This document shows positions 43,284 to 52,047 of a stretch of DNA of 64,000 bases, one piece after another (the stretch's first letter is position 1; the number at the start of each line of letters is the position of its first letter). The translations under genes and the position numbers were made by a program. The notes under the pieces are model-generated. The model worked only from the letters and a program-made list of their open reading frames with translations. It made no database searches and was not told the origin of the DNA. The DNA is from Spirochaetales bacterium (lineage in GTDB: Bacteria; Spirochaetota; Spirochaetia; SZUA-6; RPPD01), in assembly GCA_016934415.1 (NCBI GenBank), contig JAFGSW010000036.1, positions 27,571 through 91,570 on the forward strand, read 5' to 3'.

Positions 43284-43925
43284 ATGCTCGTGCCCATCCT
43301 CATCACCTGCACCCAGTTCGCCCTCACCGGCGACAGCGGCACATTCGTGAAGGCCATGGCCGCGCCCGTTGTCGGGAGCGAATCCCAACCCGTCGGCTTG
43401 ATCCTGGAGAACAATACCGATGCAGACGCCGATCTGGCCCTGGCACTTTTTAGGAATTCCCTGACCCGCGGTATCGTGGTCGATTTCTACAATTCGATCA
43501 CGCGCTCCGCAGAGATCACCCAGGCCGTCCTCGAAGCCGCGGCCGAATATTCCATCCCCCCCTCCCTCGCCTTCGCCCTCTGCGGCGTGGAAAGCCAGTT
43601 CAACAGCCGCGCCCTCAACCGCAATGCCGTTTCCATCGACCGCGGCCTGTTCCAACTCAACTCGCTTTCCTTCCCGGAGCTCACCGAGTCCGATTTTTTC
43701 TCGGTACGCAAAAACGCCGAGCATGGGATGAAGCATTTACGCTACTGTCTCGACCGCGGGGAAAATGAGGTGGTGGCGTTGGCCATGTACAACGCGGGCG
43801 AGGGTCGGGTTTCGGACACCGGTGCGCCCAAAACGACTCTCACCTACATCTCAAGAATTCTCGACCTGAAAAGCGAGTTGGAAACCCGGTTTCGCGAGAC
43901 GGTGCTCGAAAAATTCTCTTCCTGA
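43284..43925 (+). CDS. Lytic transglycosylase (SLT domain)
   Basis: 213 residues from the only standard in-frame ATG, which lacks a well-placed SD: an AAGGAGG lies 26 bases upstream and would fit a CTG at 43263, giving LTRLVIVMLVPILIT as the signal segment. The N-terminus is a signal peptide, possibly a lipoprotein (ILITCTQ). The SLT core has the catalytic Glu in CGVESQFNSRA, IDRGLFQLN and ALAMYNAGEGRV. It cleaves peptidoglycan with anhydromuramyl product formation and acts in the periplasm. Confidence 0.85.
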   Translation: MLVPILITCTQFALTGDSGTFVKAMAAPVVGSESQPVGLILENNTDADADLALALFRNSLTRGIVVDFYNSITRSAEITQAVLEAAAEYSIPPSLAFALCGVESQFNSRALNRNAVSIDRGLFQLNSLSFPELTESDFFSVRKNAEHGMKHLRYCLDRGENEVVALAMYNAGEGRVSDTGAPKTTLTYISRILDLKSELETRFRETVLEKFSS

Positions 43926-43972
43926 GTTACTGCATCTGGAATATTCAAGACAGGCGGCGGGTTGAAAAGGGA

Positions 43973-44056
43973 TGCCCAGAGGGGGATTTGAACCCCCACG
44001 ACCTTGCGGCACTAGACTCTGAATCTAGCGTGTCTACCAAGTTTCACCATCTGGGC
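43973..44056 (-). tRNA. tRNA-Leu (anticodon CAG)
   Basis: An 84-base class II tRNA: acceptor GCCCAGA/TCTGGGC, anticodon loop TTCAGAG giving CAG (reads CTG), a long variable arm (TGCCGCAAGGTCGT region), TTCAAAT T-loop and discriminator A. Its 5' 23 bases overlap the 3' end of rlmN on the same strand. Confidence 0.95.
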
Positions 44057-45104
44057 GCTGAAATATATTGTACTCAGTATCGCATTGCTGTGTCAATTGC
44101 CCGCACGCCGCGGCGATATCGGATCCCTTTTCCTTGCGTACGCATGCCTCCAGGCCGAGCTCCCCGAGCCTCCCCGCGAAGGCTTTGACCGCGCGCTCGT
44201 CCGGCGGTTCGAAATCGATTCCCGCCACCCGGTTCCAGGGAATGAGATTGACGAAAGCGGGCAGGCCGCGCGCGAAACCGGCCAGGGCGCGGGCGTCGGC
44301 CGGCGAATCGTTGACCCCGGAAAGAAGAATGTACTCGAACGTGATGCGGTTGTTCGTCAGGTCGGTGTAATGACGGAGCGCGGCTTTCAGTTCGGGCAGC
44401 GGATGCCTGGCCGCGATCGGCATGAGTTTCTCCCGCACCTCCTGCCTGGCGGAATGGAGCGAGACCGCCAGCCGCGCCGGGATCTTTTTTCCGGGGAGCT
44501 CGCGAACGGCGGGCGCGATGCCGGCCGTGGAAAGGGTCAGCCGCCGCGACGAAATTCCGAAACATCGCTTGTGATTGAAAATGAAAAACGCCCGGGCCGA
44601 CTCCTCGGGATTCAGGAGCGGCTCGCCCTGCCCCATGGCCACGCAATTGGAGACGCGCACCATCAAGTCCCTCTCGATCGCCATCACCTGCCCCGTCATC
44701 TCATACGCCGCCAAATTCCGTTTGAACCCGCCGCGGCCGGTGGCGCAGAACCGACAGCCCAGGGCGCAGCCGGCCTGGGTGGAAAAGCAGACGGTGTACC
44801 GGCCCTCTTCGGGGATGAGGACGCTCTCAACCTTCACGCCGTCGACCAGCCGAAACAGGTATTTTCGCGTGCCGTCGGCGGAGACGCGTTTATCGGCGAT
44901 GGCAGGCAGTTCGATCGAGAATACTTCCGCCAACTCCCGACGCAGGCCTTTCGGGGCCGAGGTGAGGCTCTCCCAATCCGGATCGCGCTGTTTGTAGAAT
45001 TGATCGAGGACCTGGCTGGCGCGGTATCCCGGTTCGGAAAAGCGTTCCTTAAAAATCGATGCGAACTCCCCGGGCAACAGCCCGAGGAGATGGTGTTTCA
45101 TCAT
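44034..45104 (-). CDS. rlmN: 23S rRNA/tRNA adenine-C2 methyltransferase RlmN
   Basis: 356 residues (ATGATG start). Radical-SAM Cys cluster CALGCRFCATG, the methyl-carrying C-terminal Cys in IAAACGQL, and RlmN segments GQGEPLLNPE and LAVSLHSARQEVR. It methylates A2503 of 23S rRNA and A37 of some tRNAs. The last residues (IFQRPDGETW, stop TAG) are encoded by the 5' part of tRNA-Leu, an overlap of 23 bases, and the tRNA promoter lies within the rlmN coding sequence. Confidence 0.95.
   Translation of the reverse strand: MMKHHLLGLLPGEFASIFKERFSEPGYRASQVLDQFYKQRDPDWESLTSAPKGLRRELAEVFSIELPAIADKRVSADGTRKYLFRLVDGVKVESVLIPEEGRYTVCFSTQAGCALGCRFCATGRGGFKRNLAAYEMTGQVMAIERDLMVRVSNCVAMGQGEPLLNPEESARAFFIFNHKRCFGISSRRLTLSTAGIAPAVRELPGKKIPARLAVSLHSARQEVREKLMPIAARHPLPELKAALRHYTDLTNNRITFEYILLSGVNDSPADARALAGFARGLPAFVNLIPWNRVAGIDFEPPDERAVKAFAGRLGELGLEACVRKEKGSDIAAACGQLTQQCDTEYNIFQRPDGETW
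44067..44096 (-). promoter_or_regulatory. Promoter of tRNA-Leu inside rlmN
   Basis: Minus strand: consensus TTGACA, 18-base spacer, TACAAT, ending 10 bases before the tRNA. It lies within the rlmN coding region. Confidence 0.65.
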
Positions 45105-45205
45105 ATGTGAAATAGTATAGTGAGAAAACAGGGCGAGGAAAACCGACGTCAGACCCGGCCGTGCGGAGAGGGATACGCACGCCGCCGAGAAAAAATCCTT
45201 TGCCG

Positions 45206-45673
45206 CTATTGCCTATGATACACTGAGTACCGCGCGCCTTTGGGATCGATCTTGGAAGCACCCGGCTGGACCTCAAGCGTCTTTCCGTCCGGGCTGATCC
45301 GGTCGAGCGTCTCCCACGACATCCCGAATTCGGCGAGGGTGACCGTGGAAAGGCCGTACGAGTAGCCCTTTTTATCCTTCCAGATTTTCTTATAGACCGC
45401 TTTTCCTTTGTAAACCTCTCCCGACCCGTCCGCGTTGTCATAAGCGGCGTAATCGAAACCGCCGTCCTTCCTGGCCGTGTACACAACTTTCGCAGATCGC
45501 CCCTCTCCGTTATAGTCGGGATTGATCCAGGTGCCGGCAATGGCGTGAACGGGGGACCCCGGCGCCTGAGGAACGGCCGGCGGAGACGCCTCCCCTCCCC
45601 GTTTTACGCATGCGGAAAAGGTCAATACCAGAACAACAACCGCCCATACAGAAAAAACATTTCGCACAATCAT
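45206..45673 (-). CDS. Lipoprotein of unknown function
   Basis: 155 residues. The lipoprotein signal ends VLTFSACVK. The mature part contains IAGTWINPDYNGEGRSAKVVYTAR and repeated aromatic-rich strands (FDYAAYDNADGSGEVYKG), suggesting a small beta-sandwich of the lipocalin-like kind, but this is a guess. SD AGGAG precedes the ATG. Probably monocistronic; divergent from the TatT-like gene. Confidence 0.75.
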   Translation of the reverse strand: MIVRNVFSVWAVVVLVLTFSACVKRGGEASPPAVPQAPGSPVHAIAGTWINPDYNGEGRSAKVVYTARKDGGFDYAAYDNADGSGEVYKGKAVYKKIWKDKKGYSYGLSTVTLAEFGMSWETLDRISPDGKTLEVQPGASKIDPKGARYSVYHRQ

Positions 45674-45940
45674 GATTTGCTCCTTTCTCCGATTTTAAAC
45701 GATTTCCTATTCATCATTTTATCAAGGTTTCATATCGATCACTACATATTAAAAGGTTTTTTTAAAATTCCGGTTTCCTTGAGTCCGGCGTCTTTATACC
45801 GCATATCGTGCCTCATCGGGGAAGCCTCGCTCACCGGCGACATCAGGCTGGAAGAGCCGATTCCGAACGGCTTTTCCTGTAACACCGGTCTCTGTGGATG
45901 GTTTTTCATTCATCTCATCAATTCCATGGAGAGCGCTTGA
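45674..45940. other. Divergent intergenic region, nothing recognised
   Basis: 267 AT-richer bases between two divergent envelope genes. Several AT-rich hexamers are present, but no convincing promoter pair, terminator or small gene. Confidence 0.4.
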
Positions 45941-46843
45941 ATGAATAAGGAATGCATCACCGTCGTTTTTGTCCTCGCCTGCTCCGCTCTCTGGGGCAAT
46001 CCGGATCTCGTCGCCTCGTGCAATCAATTGATTGGTGAGGGAAAAACTGCCGAATGTCTATCATTGCTCGACTCGGCCCTCCAAACCGCGGCCACTCCGC
46101 GGGAGAAGGCGACCGTCAAGTGGCTCACTTCGCGAACCGTATTCGTCGCCGCGCAAAAAAAGACCCAAGACAAAACAGCCGCGGACGATCTGCTCCGCGA
46201 ATACGAGAAAGGCGCCGCACTCGCCTCGGAGGCGATCGACCTCGATCAAACGTCGGGCGAAGCATATTTCTGGAGGGCGTCCCACCGGGCGAGTTGGGCG
46301 CGGATCAAAGGCGGTTTGGCCGCTTTGGGCAAAGTAGGATCGGTGAAGGACGACCTGGCGGCCGCCGTGCGGCTGAAACCCGATTTCGCGAACGCCTATT
46401 ACGTGCTCGGCCTCCTCTACGCGAGCCTTCCCGGGTGGCCACTCTCTTTCGGCGATAAGGATTACGCCGTCTCGCTCTTGCGCAAGGCGGTCGACAGCGT
46501 ACGGAGCGAAGCCGACGCCTTTGGAATGAGTTTAAATCTCGCGTATTTTCTCTGGGAGCGAAACTTAAGCCGGGACAGCCGCCTTGACAGGTGGAAAGGA
46601 ATCGCGGGCGAGTACGCCAAGCGAAACGATCCGGCGGACCGCAACTGTTTCTTTGAGGGAGGAATCGATAACTCCAAGGCCCCGGACTATGCCGACCGAC
46701 CGATGGGAGAGCTCGCTGACCGAGAGGAGGCTTTGTCGATCGTTTCCTACTTGGAAAAAAGGATCAAGGAATCGGCACAGGGCGATACCGAAAAGGAAAA
46801 GTATTTGGAGGCGGTAGAACAAGTGAAAAAGAGAATGAAATAG
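45941..46843 (+). CDS. Secreted TatT-like tetratricopeptide-repeat protein
   Basis: 300 residues with a signal segment (ITVVFVLACSALWGNPD). Helical repeats follow, with the pattern GEAYFWRASHRASWARIKGGLAALGK...ANAYYVLGLLYASLPGWPLSFGDKDYAVSLLRKAV. This resembles the TatT component associated with TRAP transporters in Treponema, where a TPR lipoprotein binds a solute-binding partner. No TRAP genes lie beside it here. Periplasmic or membrane-anchored location is inferred. Confidence 0.7.
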   Translation: MNKECITVVFVLACSALWGNPDLVASCNQLIGEGKTAECLSLLDSALQTAATPREKATVKWLTSRTVFVAAQKKTQDKTAADDLLREYEKGAALASEAIDLDQTSGEAYFWRASHRASWARIKGGLAALGKVGSVKDDLAAAVRLKPDFANAYYVLGLLYASLPGWPLSFGDKDYAVSLLRKAVDSVRSEADAFGMSLNLAYFLWERNLSRDSRLDRWKGIAGEYAKRNDPADRNCFFEGGIDNSKAPDYADRPMGELADREEALSIVSYLEKRIKESAQGDTEKEKYLEAVEQVKKRMK

Positions 46844-46987
46844 CCGAGGAAGATATTGGAAAAAGAGCGGTGCCTCAAATTGGTAGGCGCTCCTGAAAAC
46901 AGGATTAATAGTCCCGACGCCCCGGGGCAAATAGACCGTTCCCGGATTATGGACCCGAGGTCACCGCTCAATAATCTGATAAAAATA

Positions 46988-47060
46988 TGGAGGATAGGGG
47001 ATTCGAACCCCTGGCCTATTGATTGCGAACCAATCGCTCTACCAACTGAGCTAATCCCCC
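46988..47060 (-). tRNA. tRNA-Ala (anticodon CGC)
   Basis: 73-base cloverleaf on the minus strand: acceptor GGGGGAT/ATCCTCC including the alanine identity pair G3:U70, anticodon loop TTCGCAA giving CGC (reads GCG), TTCGAAT T-loop and discriminator A. No CCA encoded. Confidence 0.95.
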
Positions 47061-47204
47061 GTTGGACCTATCGGATACTTTTTGACACTTTTTCGTAAAA
47101 AAAGCAAGATGACATAATGTAGCATCAGATGATCGAAAAGTCGATAATAAGCCGATGCACTCACGCGTAAAACCGAACGTTTCGAAGCTTGGTCCGACGG
47201 GTTC

Positions 47205-48131
47205 CTAGAGTTCGATTTCCATTCCCTCGCGGGCGCCTACAATTTGAAGGCTGGATTTCCCGGCAATCCGCTTCTGATATTTTTCGAGAAGCGCATCCAA
47301 CTCGTCGTCCTTCCGCATGGGATCGTGGTGGAAGCACACTATTTTTTTCACCTTCGCCTTGTGGGCGGCATTGATGGCGTCCTCGAAGGAGGTATGGCCC
47401 CAGCCCACTTTGCCGGCCAGGTATTCCTTGTGGGTGTACTGCGTGTCGTGGATGATGAGATCGGCGCCGTACATGAACTTCATGATCTTCTCGTTTTCCT
47501 GCCGGGCGGCGAGATCGCCTTCCCGGGCCGCCTCCTCGTCGTAGTCGGGCGCGGAAGGGTCGGTGGCGAAGACATTGCGGAAGGGTTCGGTGTCGAAGAG
47601 CGTGCAGAACACCTTGCCCTCGAACTCGAAGCGGTAGCCGAGGCAGAGGACCGGATGGTTCAGGTACTTGGTGGTGACGTGGATCCCGTCGCCGATGTCG
47701 AGCTTGCTCTCCTTGAGCGCGATGTACTTGATCTTCGCGGCGAGCTCGTCCTGGCGGACAGGGAAATAGCGGTAACGGAGCTGCTCCCCTATGATTTTAT
47801 CGAGCGTGTCTTCCTCGTACGTGACCGGGCCGTAAATCGTAAGCTCGGTCTTGGGGATATAGATGGGAGTGAAGAACGGAAACCCCATGATGTGATCCCA
47901 GTGGGTATGGGTGAAGAAGATCTCGGTCTTGATGGGTCCCTTGGGAAGGTCGGTCTTGAGGAGCATGTTCCCCAGATCGCGGACGCCCGAGCCTGAGTCC
48001 ACGATGACGAGCCGATTTTTTTTCCCGAAACGAAGCTCAAGGCAGGCGGTATTGCCGCCGTAGCGAACCGTGTCCGGACCGGGGCAGGGGATGGAGCCCC
48101 GCACGCCCCACAGACGAACCTTGATCGCCAT
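47205..48131 (-). CDS. Metallo-beta-lactamase-fold hydrolase
   Basis: 308 residues. Zinc motif THTHWDHIMGFP (HxHxDH), Asp in LFDTEP, IHDTQYTHKEY and HHDPMRKDDEL. The N-terminus VRLWGVRGSIPCPGPDTVRYGGNTACLEL is typical of a group of cytoplasmic MBL hydrolases resembling RNase Z and cyclic-nucleotide phosphodiesterases. Its natural substrate is unknown. It is the last gene of a tight minus-strand operon with an HDOD protein (9 bases upstream), a large TPR protein and a LamG/FN3 protein, so a signalling role is plausible. Confidence 0.85.
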   Translation of the reverse strand: MAIKVRLWGVRGSIPCPGPDTVRYGGNTACLELRFGKKNRLVIVDSGSGVRDLGNMLLKTDLPKGPIKTEIFFTHTHWDHIMGFPFFTPIYIPKTELTIYGPVTYEEDTLDKIIGEQLRYRYFPVRQDELAAKIKYIALKESKLDIGDGIHVTTKYLNHPVLCLGYRFEFEGKVFCTLFDTEPFRNVFATDPSAPDYDEEAAREGDLAARQENEKIMKFMYGADLIIHDTQYTHKEYLAGKVGWGHTSFEDAINAAHKAKVKKIVCFHHDPMRKDDELDALLEKYQKRIAGKSSLQIVGAREGMEIEL

Positions 48132-48140
48132 GGCCCGTTC

Positions 48141-49022
48141 CTACTTCGCCACTTCGAGGAATATCTGGGCCTTGGCGATGGCGTCCCGAATCTCGTCCTC
48201 AAGGCTGTCGAGATAATCCCAGTTGATTTCGAGGTAACTGAAGACATCGTCCTTGATGACTTCCGGGTAGCGGTCCCCGGAAAAGCCTATCTCATTGGCG
48301 TTCGCGAAGTAATTGGCGGCGGCCACGGTATAGACCATGGTCTGGTACTTGCCCTCATAGGCGAAATATTTGTGGTGGAATTCCACAACGTCCCGGATGT
48401 CCTCGGAGAGTTTCCAGTTTTCGATGATGAGCTTGCCGACGTCCCCGTGGTCGAGCTCGAAAAGCGATTGCTCCGCCAGATAGAGGGGAACGCGCCGCCG
48501 CTCGCACTCGGAAAACACCTCAAAGTATTTCTCCGAGATCCGGTTGTTGAGCGGCACCTTGCCGATGTCGTGGAGCAGCCCGGCGATGAAAAATTCCTCC
48601 AGGTTCTTCGCGTCCACCTTGAGTTTCCGGGCGATGAGCTTGGCCGTGACTCCGACGCAGATGGAATGCCGCCAGAAGCCCTCCATGTTCAGGGCCTGGA
48701 AGTTCTTGGAACCCCCGATCTGGGTGAGGACCGCCGTGCTCAACGCCAGGTTTTTAACCGTGTTGATGCCGAGCATGATGATGGCGCGGACGAGGGAGGT
48801 GACCTTCTGGGAGAGGGAGTAATACGCGGAATTGATGAGCTTCATGACCCGGCCCATGAGCACCGGATCGAGCGAAATGAGCTTGTTGAGGTCGGCGGGC
48901 GAGGTCTTCGGGTCATTGCAGAGCTGGAGAATCTTCGACACCGTGGTCGGCAGGCTGGGCATGCGTTCGATATAGGTGTTCATCAAATAGAGCACGTGCT
49001 CCCGATTATTTAGCACTGACAC
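48141..49022 (-). CDS. HDOD-domain protein
   Basis: 293 residues. HDOD region from about residue 15 to 210: SLPTTVSKILQLCNDPKTSPADLNKLISLDPVLMGRVMKLINS, GINTVKNLALSTAVL and FIAGLLHDIGKVPL. HDOD proteins resemble HD phosphohydrolases but usually lack full catalytic residues; they act in signalling and motility or development. It overlaps the TPR gene by 17 bases and precedes the MBL gene by 9, so coexpression is certain enough to propose a shared function. Confidence 0.9.
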   Translation of the reverse strand: MSVLNNREHVLYLMNTYIERMPSLPTTVSKILQLCNDPKTSPADLNKLISLDPVLMGRVMKLINSAYYSLSQKVTSLVRAIIMLGINTVKNLALSTAVLTQIGGSKNFQALNMEGFWRHSICVGVTAKLIARKLKVDAKNLEEFFIAGLLHDIGKVPLNNRISEKYFEVFSECERRRVPLYLAEQSLFELDHGDVGKLIIENWKLSEDIRDVVEFHHKYFAYEGKYQTMVYTVAAANYFANANEIGFSGDRYPEVIKDDVFSYLEINWDYLDSLEDEIRDAIAKAQIFLEVAK

Positions 49023-52000
49023 CCCTTATTTTCCCGAGGATACCATCAATTTTTCTCCGTAGCAACACGCTCATTTCAGGATCGGGCATAAACTCCGAAA
49101 GGTTCTTCATAAATGAAAAGGTAGAAACCAGCTTCTCGTTCGTCAAGCCGCTCTCTCCAACCTGAAAACGGATCGGAAAAGTGCGCTCGATGCGGTGAAA
49201 CAGCCCCGGTTTTCCCGAAAGCCGTCCCCGAAGCATCTCCAGCCTGACGCGCATTTCGTTCTCAAGAAAACGGAATCGGGGTTCCAGCGGGAGATAGCTT
49301 GAAATATTCGCCAGGTAATTCGATAGGCGAAGGGGTTTTCCGGTCCCCGGGACGGTTTTCCCGCCCGATTCTCCCTCATCCGGATATTCGTCCAAATTGG
49401 CGCGCACGTTGTCGAGGAAGGATTTCAGCCCGGCTTTCGCCGGTTCGGCCGTTTCGATCTCCTCGGCCTTTTCGTCCTCGTTTATCTCCAGTCCCAGGTC
49501 CTCGGGCCCTTCTTCAATGGTGATGTCCCCCTCGCCGCCGGGTTTGACCTCGTCCTCCACCGATTCGTCCTGCTCCGACTCTGCCTTGCCTGAACCCTGT
49601 TCAGCGGCTTCTTCGGGCGGTGCGGTGGAACCGGCGGGAATTTCTTCATCGGGAGGCTTGTCTTCCGCCAACTGCTTGAGGACTCCGGGCGACTCGCCCT
49701 CCGCCTCAATCTCCTCAAGCGGCGCGTTTTCCGGCGCCTCCTCCTTTGGTTTGTCGACCGCAGTCAGCGGCGGCTGGGTGAACATGATGACCGGCGGGGG
49801 AATGGGCGGTTGCGCCATCTGCCGGGCGAGGAGGCTGCTTGAAAGGATTGAGTCTTTCATCGCCCGCCCGAGCGATTCGATGGATTCCTTCATCTGTCCC
49901 GCGAGGTGGTTGAGCGCCTCGGTATCATACTGCGGCTGTGAAGGCTTGGGGAGCGACTCCCCGGCGGCGCCCGAGGACGGAGGCGCTTGGAGGGGCGGTT
50001 CCTCGGCGGCAATCGGCGGCGACGGCGCTTGAGCGACAAGTCCGTCGGCGGCACGCTGGGACGGGGGAGGGGAAGCGGCGGACGCCCGCAAAAGCTCCTC
50101 TTCGGTGAAATACCCTTCGTCTTCGACAACCGGAACCGGCCGGCTCCGCTTGCCCGCCTTTTTCCCCGGCACCCTGCGCTCCCGGCCGCGCTGCGGGCTC
50201 TCCGCATAGATGGGTTCTCCGTCCAGAAGATTCATGAGGGAGGGGGCGCCCTGCCCCTCGATCTGGACGACCTTGACGACCGTCTCTCCCGTGGGCTGGT
50301 CGAGGGGCTTGACGTCCTCGTTCCGCTCCTCGAGGGTGATCTCCTCTTCTTCCTCTTTCACCGCGAATACCGGCTCCCGGCCGCCGAAGTCGATGATCGG
50401 AACCGTATCCGACTCGCCGGCGGCTCTTTCGAACAACATGGCGTCGCCTGATGGAATGACTTCCCTGGCCGGCGCCGCAAACGCCGCCTTATACTCTTTC
50501 AGGTTCTTTTCCCATTGTTCCTTGAAACTCGCCTCATAGCCGGTGACTGTCTCTTCGTACAATTTGATCGTGTCCGCGAGGTTCTTCACTTTTCCGATCT
50601 CGTCGCTTGAGCCCTGCTCGGTGATGATCTCATTGAGGAGCGCAAGGGCGTCCTCCTGCATTCCCTTTTCCTTGTACACCTTGACGAGCATGAGGAGTAT
50701 TTCCGGCTCGCGTTTTCCGGTCTTCAAGACGTCGAACAGCGCCTGCTGCGCCGCCTCGAATTTTTTTTGAGTGAGGAGGACGTCGGCCAGCACCACGGTC
50801 GCCTGAGGGTGGCGCGGGTGACGTGACAGGAACCGCCCGAGTTCCTCCTCGGCCCGTGCGTATTCGCCCCGTTCCTGGTAGGCGAAGGCCAGGTCGAGGT
50901 TGAAATCGAGATCATCGGGGTCGAGCTTCCGGATTCGGTCCCGAATCTCGAGCGCCCTGTCGATCCGGCCCCTCTTCAAGTGGACGCGGCCGAGGGCGCG
51001 GATAGCCTCTCGGTGCTCCGGCGACCGCGCGAGGATTTTCTTGAATCGGCGCTCCGCCTCGTCGTACCTCCTCTGTTCGAGGAGTATCAGGCCGGTCCGA
51101 GCGAGGGCCGTGTCGTTGTAGGGATCCTCGCCCAGCAGCCGGTCGAGCTCGCCGAGGGCCTCCTCAGGCGACCCGGCCGAAGCATGGAGCAGGGCGAGAT
51201 TGAGCCTCGCTTTCCTGAAGCCGGGGTTGATCCTCAGGGCCTCTTCGTAGTGCTCACGGGCGCCGTCGACGATGTTTTCCTCGGCCAGGATGACGCCCAG
51301 GTTGTTGTGCGCTTCGGCGTTGGCCGGATCGGCTTTCAATATCTCACTGAAGAGCTCCCGGGCGCGTTCGTATTCCCGGCGGCCCTGCAGAACGAGAGCC
51401 AGGTTGTTCTTGGCGGGGATGAATCCCGACCGGTGCTTGAGGGCCAGCCGGAATTCGGTCTCGGCCTCCTTCAACCGGTTCTTGTTCTTGTAGATCACTC
51501 CGGCGTTATAGTGAAGCCGGGCGTTCTTCGCGTCTATCTGCAGACCCTTGTGGTACATCCGGAGGGCGTCTTCGTGCCGCCCGGTTTTTTCCAGAACCGT
51601 GCCCAGGTTGTTGTAGGCGAGGACGTAGTTCGAATCATATTCGATGGCTTTTTGATAAAAATCGACGGACTTTTTCGGCTGGTTCAAGTCCTTGTAGAGG
51701 TTGCCCAGGTTGTAGTAGACGTCGGCGCGGCGCGGCTCCAGCTTGACGACCCGCATAAAGGAGTCCAGTGCCTTGTCCGCGTCGCCTTTGTTTTTGTAGG
51801 CCACGCCGAGGTTGTTGTAGGCCTCGACATTGTCCCCGCGCGCCTGAATGACCTTGCGGAACAGGGCGATGGCCTTTTCATACTGCCCCTCGCGTTCGCA
51901 GATGCTCCCCAACAAGTTGCAAATGACCGGGTTGTCGCTCTCTTGTTCGCGCAGTTTCTCGAGAAGCCGGCGGGCGAGGGTGTACTCGCCCATGAGGAAG

Positions 52001-52047
52001 GCGGTCTGCGCGCGCTGAAGCGCCTCCGCGAAGGTCATGGAGCTCAT
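49006..52047 (-). CDS. Large TPR protein with low-complexity acidic region
   Basis: 1013 residues. Residues 1 to about 470 are tetratricopeptide repeats (AYNNLGVAYKNKGDADKALDSFMRVVKLEP and similar units, roughly a dozen). From about 550 to 860 the chain is low complexity, rich in Glu, Pro, Ala and Ser (EEEEEITLEERNEDV; PPPVIMFTQPP), and the last 120 residues are more ordered (LRLSNYLANISSYLPLEPRFRFLEN). No signal peptide: probably a cytoplasmic scaffold. It overlaps the LamG/FN3 gene by 4 bases and the HDOD gene by 17. Function unknown; the operon suggests assembly of a signalling or secretion complex. Confidence 0.85.
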   Translation of the reverse strand: MSSMTFAEALQRAQTAFLMGEYTLARRLLEKLREQESDNPVICNLLGSICEREGQYEKAIALFRKVIQARGDNVEAYNNLGVAYKNKGDADKALDSFMRVVKLEPRRADVYYNLGNLYKDLNQPKKSVDFYQKAIEYDSNYVLAYNNLGTVLEKTGRHEDALRMYHKGLQIDAKNARLHYNAGVIYKNKNRLKEAETEFRLALKHRSGFIPAKNNLALVLQGRREYERARELFSEILKADPANAEAHNNLGVILAEENIVDGAREHYEEALRINPGFRKARLNLALLHASAGSPEEALGELDRLLGEDPYNDTALARTGLILLEQRRYDEAERRFKKILARSPEHREAIRALGRVHLKRGRIDRALEIRDRIRKLDPDDLDFNLDLAFAYQERGEYARAEEELGRFLSRHPRHPQATVVLADVLLTQKKFEAAQQALFDVLKTGKREPEILLMLVKVYKEKGMQEDALALLNEIITEQGSSDEIGKVKNLADTIKLYEETVTGYEASFKEQWEKNLKEYKAAFAAPAREVIPSGDAMLFERAAGESDTVPIIDFGGREPVFAVKEEEEEITLEERNEDVKPLDQPTGETVVKVVQIEGQGAPSLMNLLDGEPIYAESPQRGRERRVPGKKAGKRSRPVPVVEDEGYFTEEELLRASAASPPPSQRAADGLVAQAPSPPIAAEEPPLQAPPSSGAAGESLPKPSQPQYDTEALNHLAGQMKESIESLGRAMKDSILSSSLLARQMAQPPIPPPVIMFTQPPLTAVDKPKEEAPENAPLEEIEAEGESPGVLKQLAEDKPPDEEIPAGSTAPPEEAAEQGSGKAESEQDESVEDEVKPGGEGDITIEEGPEDLGLEINEDEKAEEIETAEPAKAGLKSFLDNVRANLDEYPDEGESGGKTVPGTGKPLRLSNYLANISSYLPLEPRFRFLENEMRVRLEMLRGRLSGKPGLFHRIERTFPIRFQVGESGLTNEKLVSTFSFMKNLSEFMPDPEMSVLLRRKIDGILGKIRGVSAK

